From NCBI GenBank assembly GCA_039821555.1, contig JBCBNX010000004.1, forward strand, positions 140,616 through 204,615: DNA of 64,000 nt, read 5' to 3'. Position numbers and translations under genes: made by a program. The stretch comes from Bacteroidota bacterium. Lineage in GTDB: Bacteria > Bacteroidota > Rhodothermia > Rhodothermales > Rubricoccaceae. Positions 27,901 through 36,167 of the stretch are shown one piece after another (position 1 is the stretch's first letter; every line of letters begins with the position of its first letter). The notes under the pieces are model-generated. The model had not been told where the DNA came from. It was given only the letters and a program-made list of their open reading frames with translations, and did not search any database.

Positions 27901-28053
27901 GTCGTGGAAGCGCACGGCGCACTGGGCGAAGCCCTCGCCGCTGCCGGGCAAACCGCCCAAGCCCGCGATCACCTCGAACGCTTCGTACGTGGCCTCCGCA
28001 ACCGCCAGGACCCCCGCGCTGCCGAGGCTGAGGCCACGCTCGCCGCGCTCTGA
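24976..28053 (+). CDS. membrane Ser/Thr protein kinase with C-terminal TPR repeats
   Basis: 1025-residue Hanks-type kinase. A helical N-terminal segment (RWHQIEAVFEQALERPSDER) precedes the kinase domain, which begins at FVGPYEIVQLVGRGGMGEVYEA. Catalytic features are complete: Lys129 in VALKLV, His219-Arg220-Asp221 in VVHRDLKPSN, Asp243 in LLDFGIAK and the APE-like EYAAPEQ. A single transmembrane helix lies at about 424-447 (VGALAAVVLALLVGLGAALW). The remaining about 570 residues are TPR-type helical repeats of the kinesin-light-chain kind (YYNNLALSYHQQGR, SLSNLGLTLKERGRYAEGL), probably extracytoplasmic. It likely senses a signal through the TPR part and acts with the adjacent ECF sigma factor. 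Confidence 0.94.
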   Translation: MPDDPRHEDPASDGAAADQRWHQIEAVFEQALERPSDEREAYLDTACEEDAALRQEVESLLAAHDKATGYFGRLADEVVQPAFQEAGGLPAGTFVGPYEIVQLVGRGGMGEVYEARRGDGTYEQTVALKLVPRSGSAAVLRRFEAERQILAGLDHPHIARLLDGGLSGEGRPYFAMEFVRGLPITTYCDRHRLGIDARLRLFRTVCDAVQHAHRRLVVHRDLKPSNILVAETEAGEPIVKLLDFGIAKLLDVGPDVSVLETQTGLRLMTPEYAAPEQVRGDAITTAADVYALGVLLYELLTGHRPYRLAERLPHEIERVILEDDPVRPSTAITEVETRPTRAGTETRSPATVSEARSTEAGRLRRRLVGDLDRICLMALRKEPDRRYGSATDLAEDVRRHLDGLPVAAQPDTLGYRARKFVRRNRVGVGALAAVVLALLVGLGAALWQARIAAAERDRAQLEAETSQQVTDFFVRLLEAEDPRSAQGDTVTVRQVLDAGVERIATDLADQPGVQARLYLTTGEVYRSLGDMDRARDLLERGLSLADSVFTDDALALAEAQDRTARWFFNAGSLVTADSLAQAALASAQQAYRGDHQRIAELLDLRAGILRERERYTEADSLERLAIAMAQRVGLDPSLDLAIYYNNLALSYHQQGRRLDATPLYREAVEMMVDAEGEAHPYVATMRHNLAALYRDLLILDESEDLFRTMVAQERRLYPGDHPNLAASLSNLGLTLKERGRYAEGLALQDSAVAMMARVHGADHPNTLYRQRIQVLALNQAARWADGEAGARELLARLQAMNAMRSNTARVSLRALGAALRGQGRYDEALATHEQMLDAYTQRYPEGHPAFARAHVEFGDTHAATERWADAEQAYRTAVEIYRARYGSSGSPVASGQVVLAAVLRKQDRLDEAAALLDSAAVVYAEAYVEGNLFEANRRTEASRLALARDEPAEAIALAEQGLAAQQALREEAHPAVVEAHGALGEALAAAGQTAQARDHLERFVRGLRNRQDPRAAEAEATLAAL

Positions 28054-28125
28054 CACTGACTCCCCTTGAGGCACGGCGGCGCGATCTTGCACCAGCCCCC
28101 GCTCAACACCGTCCCCCTTGCCCCG

Positions 28126-29121
28126 ATGCCCGCCCTCCGCAAGCTCGTCGCCGCCACGCTCACGCCGCAGTTCCGCGAGGCCGCCGTGCTCGTCGAGGAG
28201 CCGCTGCCGGAGCCTGGACCCGGCGAGGTACTGATCCGCAACAGCGTCGCGGGCGTCAACGCGAGCGACGTCAACGTGGCGGCGGGCCGCTACACGCCCG
28301 GCGCGGTGCCGCCCGTCGATCTCGGCTTCGAGGCGGCGGGCGAAGTGATCGCGGTGGGCGAAGGCGTCGAGCACTTGGCCGTCGGTGACTGCGCCGCAAC
28401 CTCGCTGCTGGGCGGCGGCTTTCGCACGCATCAACTCGCCAAGGCGAAGCTAGCAATCCCGGTGCCTGCGGCGACGCCCGAAGTGCTCTCGATCCTGGTG
28501 AGCGGCCTCACAGCGAGCATCGCACTGGAGACGCAGGGCGCCCTGAAACCGGGGGAGACGGTCCTCGTCACCGCCGCGGCGGGCGGCACGGGGCAGTACG
28601 CCGTCCAACTCGCCAAGCGTGCCGGCTGCCGCGTCCTCGGCACGTGCAGCACCGACGCCAAAGTTGACCTGCTGCGCACGCTTGGCTGTGACCGGCCGAT
28701 CAACTACAAAACCGAGAATCTGAAGGCCGTCCTGAAGAAGGAAGCCCCAAAGGGCCTCGATGTTGTTTACGAGAGCGTCGGCGGACGCATGTTCGACACG
28801 GCGCTGCGGGCGCTCGCGGTGCACGGGCGGCTGATATCGATTGGCTTCATCGGGGAGTACGTGGACGGCCCCGAGCGCGTGACCGACGTGCGCGTCTATC
28901 ACCGTCTGCTCGCGAAGTCGGCGTCGGTGCGGGGCTTCTTCCTCCCGCACTTCGCGCGCCACTTCCGGCCGCACATGGAGCGGCTGGTCGGGCTCGTACA
29001 GGCAGGCGACCTCCAGGTCGCCATCGACCCCGTGCGCTTCGATGGGCTCGACGCAGTACCAGATGCCGTGGAGCACCTGCACAGCGGCCAGAGCCAGGGG
29101 AAGGTGGTCGTGTGGCTGTGA
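28126..29121 (+). CDS. zinc-binding-dehydrogenase (MDR) family NAD(P)H:quinone/enone oxidoreductase
   Basis: 331-residue MDR-superfamily enzyme. A GroES-like N-terminal domain (PGEVLIRNSVAGVNASDVNV, GFEAAGEVIAVG) precedes a Rossmann NADPH-binding domain with VLVTAAAGGTGQYAVQLAK. No structural zinc-binding Cys cluster is visible, consistent with the quinone oxidoreductase or prostaglandin-reductase-3 branch, which reduces quinones or alpha,beta-enones. The start ATG at 28126 gives MPALRKLVAATLTP; the open frame upstream is unconserved. It lies 72 nt after the kinase gene on the same strand and could be co-transcribed. The gene ends only 7 nt from the convergent GH43 gene. Confidence 0.9.
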   Translation: MPALRKLVAATLTPQFREAAVLVEEPLPEPGPGEVLIRNSVAGVNASDVNVAAGRYTPGAVPPVDLGFEAAGEVIAVGEGVEHLAVGDCAATSLLGGGFRTHQLAKAKLAIPVPAATPEVLSILVSGLTASIALETQGALKPGETVLVTAAAGGTGQYAVQLAKRAGCRVLGTCSTDAKVDLLRTLGCDRPINYKTENLKAVLKKEAPKGLDVVYESVGGRMFDTALRALAVHGRLISIGFIGEYVDGPERVTDVRVYHRLLAKSASVRGFFLPHFARHFRPHMERLVGLVQAGDLQVAIDPVRFDGLDAVPDAVEHLHSGQSQGKVVVWL

Positions 29122-29128
29122 CTACCTG

Positions 29129-30343
29129 CTACCGGCCAAGCGTGCAGGGCGCGTCGGCGACAACGTAGGGCCAGTTCTCGGCGTCGAATGCGAGTGGGCG
29201 AGTGGCGGCCTTCGGTCGTCCGTCGTCCTCGCCATCATAGAAGTGGAACGAGAGGCACAGCGTGTCGTCGTCCGGCTGGAACAGCCCCGTGTGGCCAGGC
29301 CCGATGAAGCGCGTCTGTCCGCGTAGCCCGGCAAGTACAGATTTGCCCGGGAAAATCTCAGTATTGGGGCCGTCGCGGTTCTCGTAGCGGTCCGTAAAGC
29401 TGCGGCCTCGGTCGTCCAGGTAGGGGCCGTACAACGAACGAGAGCGACCGACAACAATCTCGTAGGTGCTGTCGAGGCCGCTGCAACACCCGCCGAGGTT
29501 GAGGAAGAGGTAGTAGAAGCCGTCGCGGTGGAAGCTGTACGCGCCCTCGCCGAACGTGGCGATGGGGTGGATGGACGGGTGCCCGCCTTCGGGGTAGTAG
29601 CCAGGCGTGTCTGCATCGAAGCCCACGATGCGGCCCGTCGCTGCGTCTAAGTCGGCTATGGCAATGACGTGCTGCTGCGCGGGGTCCCACGAGCCGAAGG
29701 TGAGGTAGCGCTGGCCTTCAGTGCCGTCCCAGACCTGCGCATCGACGGCGCGCGGACCGCCTCGTGCCCACGTGGTGTCATCCGAGTAGTAGACGGGCAC
29801 GGGGTCCATCGCCCAGGTCTGGGTAGGGTAGGTGCCTGTCGCCGTGGCACGGTAGAGCGCGGCGAACATCGCGGGCTCCTCGCCCTGAGTAGCGGCCCAC
29901 GCTCGACCAGGCGGGTTGTAGAGGTGGAAGTAGACCGTGCTCGCGTCGTAGAGTGTCGGTGCGACGGCAGCCAACTCGGTGTGCTCGATCTGCGTGGCGG
30001 CGTCGTAGCCGTACGCCTCCATCCAGGCGACGTGCCACGCCATGTCGGCGCGCGGTGTAAGCGTCGGCCAGTGCTCCACGAGCGCCCACGCTGGCTCCTG
30101 CTCGTTCGTGTCGAGGACGAACTGGCGGAGCCGCCCACCGAAGTCGGGGTTTGAGGATGCGAACAGGCTGTAGACGCCCGGCGCGATCTCTCGGAGGCTC
30201 GACGGATCGTGCGCGGAGGCGTCCACGAGCGGGATCGCCTGCGCCGAGCCGGGTGCCGGTGCCTCAGGCGGCTCGGTAGCCTGGTCGCAACCGAGCGACA
30301 GGCCTAGAGTCAGAAGCAGCAGAAACGAAGCGAGCGGGTTCAT
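29129..30343 (-). CDS. GH43 family lipoprotein (arabinan endo-arabinosidase-like)
   Basis: 404-residue predicted lipoprotein glycosidase. Signal and lipobox LSLGC with Cys19 place the start at 30343. Five-bladed-propeller GH43 motifs are present: AHDPSSLR with Asp46 (general base), RAVDAQVW with Asp201 (pKa modulator) followed by RYLTFGSW, and GEGAYSFHRDGFYYLF with Glu267 (general acid). LGGCCSGLDSTYEIVVGRS and GPGHTGLF match arabinanase subfamilies. Expected reaction: cleavage of alpha-L-arabinofuranosyl or beta-xylosyl linkages; the exact substrate is uncertain. An insertion of about 100 residues rich in aromatic and polar residues (about 90-180) precedes the second Asp block. No neighbouring sugar transporter was seen. 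Confidence 0.88.
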   Translation of the reverse strand: MNPLASFLLLLTLGLSLGCDQATEPPEAPAPGSAQAIPLVDASAHDPSSLREIAPGVYSLFASSNPDFGGRLRQFVLDTNEQEPAWALVEHWPTLTPRADMAWHVAWMEAYGYDAATQIEHTELAAVAPTLYDASTVYFHLYNPPGRAWAATQGEEPAMFAALYRATATGTYPTQTWAMDPVPVYYSDDTTWARGGPRAVDAQVWDGTEGQRYLTFGSWDPAQQHVIAIADLDAATGRIVGFDADTPGYYPEGGHPSIHPIATFGEGAYSFHRDGFYYLFLNLGGCCSGLDSTYEIVVGRSRSLYGPYLDDRGRSFTDRYENRDGPNTEIFPGKSVLAGLRGQTRFIGPGHTGLFQPDDDTLCLSFHFYDGEDDGRPKAATRPLAFDAENWPYVVADAPCTLGR

Positions 30344-30668
30344 AACGATCCGGGGCGGCGAGCACGGTACGGTCGCTCCGGACACGCCCACACGCTGTGC
30401 CAGTTTCCGCAGAGACACGCCGGTCTGCACCCATTCCGGTCGCAGCGTCACGACAGGCAGCCGCTCATCCTCCACCGAGTCGACGTGCGCGAGAATCGCC
30501 GCGCCACGACAGACGCCTGCGAGCACCTGCACAGCGGCGATAGCTGGACCAGGGCGTTCGCCTGCCTGTAGGGGCTACCGACATCGCGTGAAGATGCAGC
30601 GGACGGACAAACAGGAGACCGCCGCTGCCGTTGTAGCAACCTCCTCTACTCAGACCGCTCACATCGCC
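30344..30668. other. 325-nt divergent intergenic region
   Basis: Separates the GH43 gene (minus) from the LolA-like gene (plus) and must hold both promoters. No recognisable coding sequence, strong hairpin, -33/-7 Bacteroidota-type promoter or riboswitch could be identified by eye. Confidence 0.5.
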
Positions 30669-31445
30669 ATGCGCCTGCTTCTACCGCTGCTCGTTGCCCT
30701 TCTTCTGCTCTCATTCGCCGCCCCGATGGTCGCCCAGCCCACGGACGACGCCGACGCCATCTTTGAGGAGGTCGACCGCCGCCAGCGGCCGCTCGATTCG
30801 GAATCCTCGACGGTTCGCATGGAGATCGTTGACCCGCGCGGGCGGACGCGGACGCGGACGATGCAACTGCGCACCAAGGTCGGCAGCGACGACCTGACGA
30901 AGTCGATCGTGGTCTTCACCGAGCCTGCCGACATCCGCGGCCTCGGGCTGCTCACCGTCGAGACGGACGGCGGGGACGACCAGCGGCTCTACCTCCCGGC
31001 GCTCGGTCGCGTGCAGCGCGTCGCCGGTGGTGAGCGCGGCGAGCGCTTCGCGGGCTCGGACTTCACCTACGAGGACCTCGGCACCCGCGACCCCGACGAC
31101 TGGACCGCCACGCTTGCCGAAACCACCGACGCCGCCTTCGTGCTCGAAGCCCTCGCCAAGGACCCGTCGTCCACGACGCACCCGAAGCTGCGCCTGACCA
31201 TCGACCGCGCGCGCTACGTGATCCTGCGCGCGGAGTACTTCACCGAGGATGACACGCTCGCCAAGGTGCTCGTCGCGGAGGACTTCGAGGAGGTCGGCCC
31301 CGACACGTTCCGCGCGGGTACGCTCACGATGGAGGACGTACAGGACGACCGCCGCACGGTGCTCACCTATGTCGAGCGCGAGGCGGGCGCGTCGATCCCG
31401 GACCGCGTGTTCTCCGAGCGGACGCTCCAGCGCGGGCTGCGGTAG
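30669..31445 (+). CDS. outer-membrane lipoprotein-sorting protein (LolA-like)
   Basis: 258-residue exported protein. Signal peptide MRLLLPLLVALLLLSFAAP ending near MVAQ (about residue 22) sets the start at 30669. The mature part resembles the LolA-like/YdaA-type family (PF17131): RTRTRTMQLRTKVGSDDLTKSIVVFTEPADIRGLGLLTVE, LYLPALGRVQRVAGGERGERFAGSDFTYEDLG. This family has the half-barrel fold of LolA and is commonly encoded next to RND-type exporters; here no RND gene is adjacent. It is followed 91 nt later by a serine hydrolase gene on the same strand. Likely periplasmic lipid or lipoprotein handling, inferred only. Confidence 0.87.
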   Translation: MRLLLPLLVALLLLSFAAPMVAQPTDDADAIFEEVDRRQRPLDSESSTVRMEIVDPRGRTRTRTMQLRTKVGSDDLTKSIVVFTEPADIRGLGLLTVETDGGDDQRLYLPALGRVQRVAGGERGERFAGSDFTYEDLGTRDPDDWTATLAETTDAAFVLEALAKDPSSTTHPKLRLTIDRARYVILRAEYFTEDDTLAKVLVAEDFEEVGPDTFRAGTLTMEDVQDDRRTVLTYVEREAGASIPDRVFSERTLQRGLR

Positions 31446-31536
31446 CGCGCGGAATTCGGCAGCAAGTATGGGCGCACCTTTCCGGGGGGAGGTCCGTAGC
31501 GACGCAGATCGCTCTCTCCACCCCTGGCTTCGTCTC

Positions 31537-33519
31537 ATGCGCCTCGTCCTGCTCGCTCTCGCCGTCCTCGCTGCTCCCGCTTTCGCTCAGACGCCGCTGA
31601 CCATCGGTATCGAGGCTGAGGGTACGCTCACCTCGGACGGCGCGGTCCCGTTCTCCATCGAGCTAGAGGCGGGACAGTTCGTCTACGGCGAGGCCGACCA
31701 GCGTACCGTGGATGTGGTGATCAACGTGGCCGGGCCAGACGGTATGGACGTTGTCCGGATCGACCAGAGCGGGCGCGGGCCGGAGCCGTTCACCTTCACG
31801 ACAAGCGACGCCGGGACGTACACGCTCACCGTGACGCCGTTTGAGCGCGAGAGTGGCGACTTTGCCCTCGCCATCCTACGCGCTGAGCCCGAGGCTACCA
31901 CGCCCGAGGGGCGGCTCGACCAAAGCATGGCGGCGTTCGACACCGACGATCGGCCCGGGGCCATCGTCGCTGTGATCCGCGATGGGGAGGTAGACGTGGC
32001 GCGGACCTACGGGCAGGCCAACCTCGCGCACGGGCTCCCGATCACGCGCACGACGCGCTTCAACATCGGCTCCGTCTCGAAGCAGTTCGCGGGCGTCTTC
32101 TTCGCCCTCATGGCTGAGGAAGGCCGGCTCTCGCTCGACGACGACGTGCGGACCTATCTCCCCGAGCTTCCTGACTTCGGCACGACGGTTACGCTGCGTC
32201 ACCTGCTCAACCACACGAGCGGCTACCGCGAGGTCTACGGCCCGCTCGCCATGACCGGCCGCACCGTCGGCGGCGACATCCTCGACCGCCAGGACGCCAT
32301 CGACGTGGTGATGCGCCAGCCCGACCTCCAGTTTGCGCCCGGCTCGCGGCACCTCTACAACAGCACCGCCTATGTGCTCCTCACCACCATCGCCGAGCGC
32401 ATCGTCGAGCAGCCCTATCCCGATTGGATGGACGACAACGTCTTCGGGCCGCTCGGCATGACGCAGACGACCATCGAGCGCGAGCCGGGCGACGTGATCC
32501 CGAACATGGCGCGGAGCTACACCACGACCGACCGCGGCACCTTCCGCGAGGACTTCGAGGCGTACGCCTACTACGGCGCGACCGACGTCTACACGACCGT
32601 GGACGACCTCGCGAAGTGGATGCAGTTTCTCAAGACGGGCGACCTGGGTAATGGACGCGGCGGTCCCGGCGTGATCGCGCGCATGACGGAAAAGAGCCTG
32701 CTCACCAACGGAGACACGCTCGACTACACGCTCGGCCTCACCGTGAGCGAGCACCTCGGCCTGACGCGCTACTCGCACGGCGGCGCGACCGGCGGCTACC
32801 GCGCGTTTCTCGCCTACTACCCCGAGATCGACGCTGGGCTCGTCATGATGGGCAACATCGGGGCGGTGCCGCTCGGTCCCATTGCCAACGAAGCTCCCCC
32901 AGCGTTTTTCGCTGACGACCTGCCCGCAGCCTCCGCGGCCGAGGCGCTCGACGAGGTAGCGGAGTCGGTGACGGTCGATGCGGCCATTCTGGACGGCGTG
33001 GCGGGCACCTACCTCGCGCCGGGCATCGGCCTCGTCACGTTCGCTCGCAACGGCGACGCGCTGACGATGACCTCGAGCTCCGGCCGCGCGGGCCCGCTCG
33101 TCGCGCTCAACGACTCGACCTTCCGGCTCAACAACGACTTCTCGTTCCGCCTGCGGCCCGGCACTGGAACTGGCTCCGACACCGCTGAGCCGTACGCCGC
33201 GCTGCTGATGGCCGGTCGCGGCACGGTCGTGCTCAACGCGGCGGCTCCCGCCCCCGACGACCTGAATCTGGAGGCCTACACGGGGCGCTACTTCAGCGAG
33301 GAGTTGGAGACGTTCTACGATGTGGTGATGCAAGAGGACATGCTCACGATCCAGCACCGTCGTCTGACCCGTCCGCTGCGCCCGGTCGCCGCCGACGTGT
33401 TCTCGGGGACCTGGCCGCTCAGCGAGATCGACTTCGAGCGCGACGCTGGGGGCGAGGTCGTCGGGTTCACCGCCGCCGACGGGCGCAGCTTCGGGATACG
33501 CTTCGAGCGCGTCGAGTAG
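31537..33519 (+). CDS. secreted beta-lactamase-family serine hydrolase
   Basis: 660-residue exported class C-type penicillin-binding protein/serine hydrolase. Signal peptide 1-18 (MRLVLLALAVLAAPAFAQ). Residues about 20-110 form a PPC-like beta-sandwich (TLTSDGAVPFSIELEAGQFV, GTYTLTV). The catalytic domain follows, with Ser179-x-x-Lys182 in GSVSKQF, LLNHTSGYREVYG, and SHGGATGGYRA at 413-423 serving as the KTG equivalent. The second-motif Tyr274 is followed by Asn275-Ser276 (LYNSTAY), where relatives usually have Tyr-x-Asn, so the Asn is replaced by Ser. A C-terminal beta-barrel domain (about 475-660) ends the protein. Substrate unknown (esters, D-amino peptides). Upstream start candidates lack a signal peptide. 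Confidence 0.9.
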   Translation: MRLVLLALAVLAAPAFAQTPLTIGIEAEGTLTSDGAVPFSIELEAGQFVYGEADQRTVDVVINVAGPDGMDVVRIDQSGRGPEPFTFTTSDAGTYTLTVTPFERESGDFALAILRAEPEATTPEGRLDQSMAAFDTDDRPGAIVAVIRDGEVDVARTYGQANLAHGLPITRTTRFNIGSVSKQFAGVFFALMAEEGRLSLDDDVRTYLPELPDFGTTVTLRHLLNHTSGYREVYGPLAMTGRTVGGDILDRQDAIDVVMRQPDLQFAPGSRHLYNSTAYVLLTTIAERIVEQPYPDWMDDNVFGPLGMTQTTIEREPGDVIPNMARSYTTTDRGTFREDFEAYAYYGATDVYTTVDDLAKWMQFLKTGDLGNGRGGPGVIARMTEKSLLTNGDTLDYTLGLTVSEHLGLTRYSHGGATGGYRAFLAYYPEIDAGLVMMGNIGAVPLGPIANEAPPAFFADDLPAASAAEALDEVAESVTVDAAILDGVAGTYLAPGIGLVTFARNGDALTMTSSSGRAGPLVALNDSTFRLNNDFSFRLRPGTGTGSDTAEPYAALLMAGRGTVVLNAAAPAPDDLNLEAYTGRYFSEELETFYDVVMQEDMLTIQHRRLTRPLRPVAADVFSGTWPLSEIDFERDAGGEVVGFTAADGRSFGIRFERVE

Positions 33520-33560
33520 GGCGAACGGGTCCGAGGCGGACGCGCATCGGCATGGGGCAG

Positions 33561-33591
33561 AGCACGGCGCGCCGAGGGAGGCGCCGGTGCT
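33561..33591 (+). terminator. terminator-like hairpin
   Basis: AGCACGGCGC pairs with GCGCCGGTGCT with a single bulged base around a 10-nt loop, 41 nt after the serine hydrolase stop codon and upstream of the DUF305 gene. Confidence 0.6.
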
Positions 33592-33619
33592 ATCATGGGC
33601 TACCGCGCTATTCGCCGCC

Positions 33620-33664
33620 CATAGCCCAGGATCACATAGCCCAGGATCACATAGCCCATGATCA
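33620..33664. repeat. 15-bp tandem repeat, three copies, containing a start codon
   Basis: Units CATAGCCCAGGATCA at 33620-33634 and 33635-33649, and CATAGCCCATGATCA at 33650-33664. The third differs by G to T, which creates the ATG at 33658, the first in-frame start of the DUF305/LVIVD gene. Confidence 0.95.
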
Positions 33665-36105
33665 CGATGTATCCAGTCCGTCTCGGTGTCTTCCTCGCTG
33701 CTACTCTTTTGCTCGTACCCGCGCTATTCGCCGCTGCATGGGCGCAAGTGCCCATCGTCCAGCCCGGGGCTCCCGGCGAGACCGCCCGCGACCTGAGCGC
33801 GGACGAGGCCATCGAGATCGCCAAGAACAGCTACTCGCCGGACGACGTGCGCTTCATGCAGGACATGATCCCGCACCACAACCAGGCCGTCCAGATGGTG
33901 GCGCTGGTCGGCGCGCGCACGAACAACCCCGCAGTCACCGCCATCGCGGCCAAGATCGATGCGACGCAGGCCGACGAGATCGCGTTCATGCAGGGCTGGC
34001 TGGCCGAGCGCGGTGAGGACGTGCCCGACCCGATGGCGCACCATCACATGCACATGGGGCACCAGATGGCGGGGATGGCCACGCCGGAGCAGATGGCCGA
34101 GCTCGCCACGCTCGACGGGGCCGCGTTCGACCGGCTGTTCCTCACGCTCATGATCACCCACCATGAGGGCGCGCTGACGATGGTCGAGGACCTGCTGGCC
34201 CAGCCCGGCTCGGCCTACGACCCGATCCTGCTCGACTTCACGACCGACATCGTCAACGACCAGACCGCCGAGATCGAGCGGATGAACGCGATGCTCGTCG
34301 ATCTCTCCGCCGACCCGCGCTCGGGCCTCGCAGCAGGCTTCGACGACGCCGGCGAGGCGATCAGCAACCTGCGCCACGTTGCCACGCTGCCCAAGCCGCC
34401 CGGCTTCTTCGACCCCGCGAATCCGGCGAACCTGCCGCCCGTGGTGCCCCAGGACGACGACGACAGCGCCGACGACGATAGTGAGGGGCGCAGCGGTGAC
34501 GAGCAGGACAACGAGGGCACCGAGTGGGGCGAGCGCTCGCCGCTGCTGAGCTTCTCGAACACGGACATGGCGTTCTCCGACGACGTCCTGATCGTGGGCA
34601 ACTACCACGGCTTCAACGTCTACAAGCTCGCCGAGGACGGCGCGCCCGAACTGTTCAGCTCCATCGTGTGCCCGGGCGGCCAGGGCGACGTGTCGATCGT
34701 GGGCGACCTGCTGATCATGTCTGTCGAGCAGACGCGCGGGCGCGTCGACTGCGGGCGGCAGGGCATTGCGGAGGACATCAGCGCCGAGCGCTTCCGCGGC
34801 CTGCGCATCTTCGACATCAGCGACCTCGCCCGCCCGGTGCAGGTCGGCCAGGTGCAGACGTGCCGCGGCTCGCACACCCATTCCATCGTCGACGCCGACG
34901 ACGAGCGCGTCGTCGTCTACAACTCCGGCACCTCGTCCGTGCGAGACACCGAGGAGCTCGACGGCTGCTTCGGGGAGTCGCCCGGCGACGACCGCACGGC
35001 GCTCTTCCGCATCGACGTCGTCGAGATCCCGGTCGCCGACCCTGGCCGCGCGCGCATCGTCCACAGTCCGACCGTGTTTGCCGACCCGAAGTCCGGCCAG
35101 ATCGCGGGCCTCTGGCAAGGCGGCGACCACGGCGACGGCACGCAGCGCACGCGGCCGACGGACGAGTGTCACGACATCACGGTCTTCCCCTCGGCGGGCA
35201 TCGCCGCGGGCGCGTGCTCGGGCAACGGCATCCTCCTCGACATCAGCGACCCGATGAACCCCGTCCGCATCGACGAGGTCACGGACACGGGCTTCGCCTA
35301 CTGGCACTCGGCGACGTTCAACAACGACGGCACGAAGGTGCTCTTCACCGACGAGTGGGGCGGGGGCAGCCGCCCGCGCTGCCGCACCTACGACCCGCTC
35401 GACTGGGGCGCCAACGCGATCTACGACATCGTCGACGGCACGATGGAGTTCAGCGGCTACTACAAGATCCCCGCCCCGCAACTCGATCAGGAGAACTGCG
35501 TGGCGCACAACGGTTCCGTCGTCCCCGTGCCGGGCCGCGACATCTTCGTGCAGGCGTGGTACCAGGGCGGCGTGTCCGTCCTCGACTTCACCGACTCCAC
35601 AAACCCCTTCGAGATTGCCTACTTCGACCGTGGCCCGATCCACGAGGAGATCCTCGTGCTGGGCGGCTACTGGTCGACGTACTTCTACGAAGGCCGCATC
35701 TACGGCACCGAGATCGTCCGCGGCCTCGACGTGTTCGCGCTGCAGCCGAGCGAATTCCTCAGCGAGAACGAGATCGCGGCAGCGGCGCTCGCCGACCAGG
35801 GCGGCGCGTTCAACCCGCAGCAGCAGTTCCCCGTGACGTGGCCCGCTGACCCCGTCGTCGCGCGAGCCTACCTCGACCAACTGAACCGCGACGAAGCGCT
35901 CGACGCGGAGGTTGCGGGCGAGCTCGATGCGGCGCTCGGTGCCGCAGCCTCGGCGCTCGACGACGACGGGCGCGATGCCGACACGTCGGACGCGCTGACC
36001 AGCCTCGCCCGTCGTCTCAACGGTGCGGCCAGCGATGCCGGGACGGCGAGCCGGCTGGCGTCGCTCTCAGACACGCTCGAAGGCATCGCCGAACGGCTGC
36101 GTTGA
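33658..36105 (+). CDS. DUF305 protein fused to LVIVD-repeat beta-propeller
   Basis: 815-residue exported protein. Signal peptide within residues 1-30 (ending AAWAQ); starts at 33658 or 33667 (MYPVRL) are both plausible. Residues about 45-220 are a DUF305 four-helix domain with paired His/Met motifs: FMQDMIPHHNQAVQMV, HHHMHMGHQMAGMATPEQM and LMITHHEGALTMVEDL. DUF305 proteins are often linked to copper or other metal handling. A strongly acidic linker (QDDDDSADDDSEG, about 262-285) joins to a beta-propeller region with LVIVD-type repeats (LIVGNYHGFNVYKLAEDG, GLRIFDISDLARPVQVG, GILLDISDPMNPVRIDEV). An Ala/Asp-rich helical tail (about 725-815) ends it. Function unknown; a periplasmic metal-associated role is an inference. 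Confidence 0.85.
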   Translation: MITMYPVRLGVFLAATLLLVPALFAAAWAQVPIVQPGAPGETARDLSADEAIEIAKNSYSPDDVRFMQDMIPHHNQAVQMVALVGARTNNPAVTAIAAKIDATQADEIAFMQGWLAERGEDVPDPMAHHHMHMGHQMAGMATPEQMAELATLDGAAFDRLFLTLMITHHEGALTMVEDLLAQPGSAYDPILLDFTTDIVNDQTAEIERMNAMLVDLSADPRSGLAAGFDDAGEAISNLRHVATLPKPPGFFDPANPANLPPVVPQDDDDSADDDSEGRSGDEQDNEGTEWGERSPLLSFSNTDMAFSDDVLIVGNYHGFNVYKLAEDGAPELFSSIVCPGGQGDVSIVGDLLIMSVEQTRGRVDCGRQGIAEDISAERFRGLRIFDISDLARPVQVGQVQTCRGSHTHSIVDADDERVVVYNSGTSSVRDTEELDGCFGESPGDDRTALFRIDVVEIPVADPGRARIVHSPTVFADPKSGQIAGLWQGGDHGDGTQRTRPTDECHDITVFPSAGIAAGACSGNGILLDISDPMNPVRIDEVTDTGFAYWHSATFNNDGTKVLFTDEWGGGSRPRCRTYDPLDWGANAIYDIVDGTMEFSGYYKIPAPQLDQENCVAHNGSVVPVPGRDIFVQAWYQGGVSVLDFTDSTNPFEIAYFDRGPIHEEILVLGGYWSTYFYEGRIYGTEIVRGLDVFALQPSEFLSENEIAAAALADQGGAFNPQQQFPVTWPADPVVARAYLDQLNRDEALDAEVAGELDAALGAAASALDDDGRDADTSDALTSLARRLNGAASDAGTASRLASLSDTLEGIAERLR

Positions 36106-36167
36106 GGGCCGTGATGTCCTCGTAGCCTGCACCGTGCACCACCACCCCTGCACTGCTGTACCCACGC

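Noticed and set aside
30344..30668. Small genes in the gap between GH43 and the LolA-like gene
   Set aside because: Short open frames exist on both strands, but none has a motif, signal peptide or plausible composition.
33724..35880. Long antisense open frame opposite the DUF305/LVIVD gene
   Set aside because: Composition is typical of shadow frames (Val/Arg/Asp/His repeats) and lacks any domain, while the sense frame has clear motifs.
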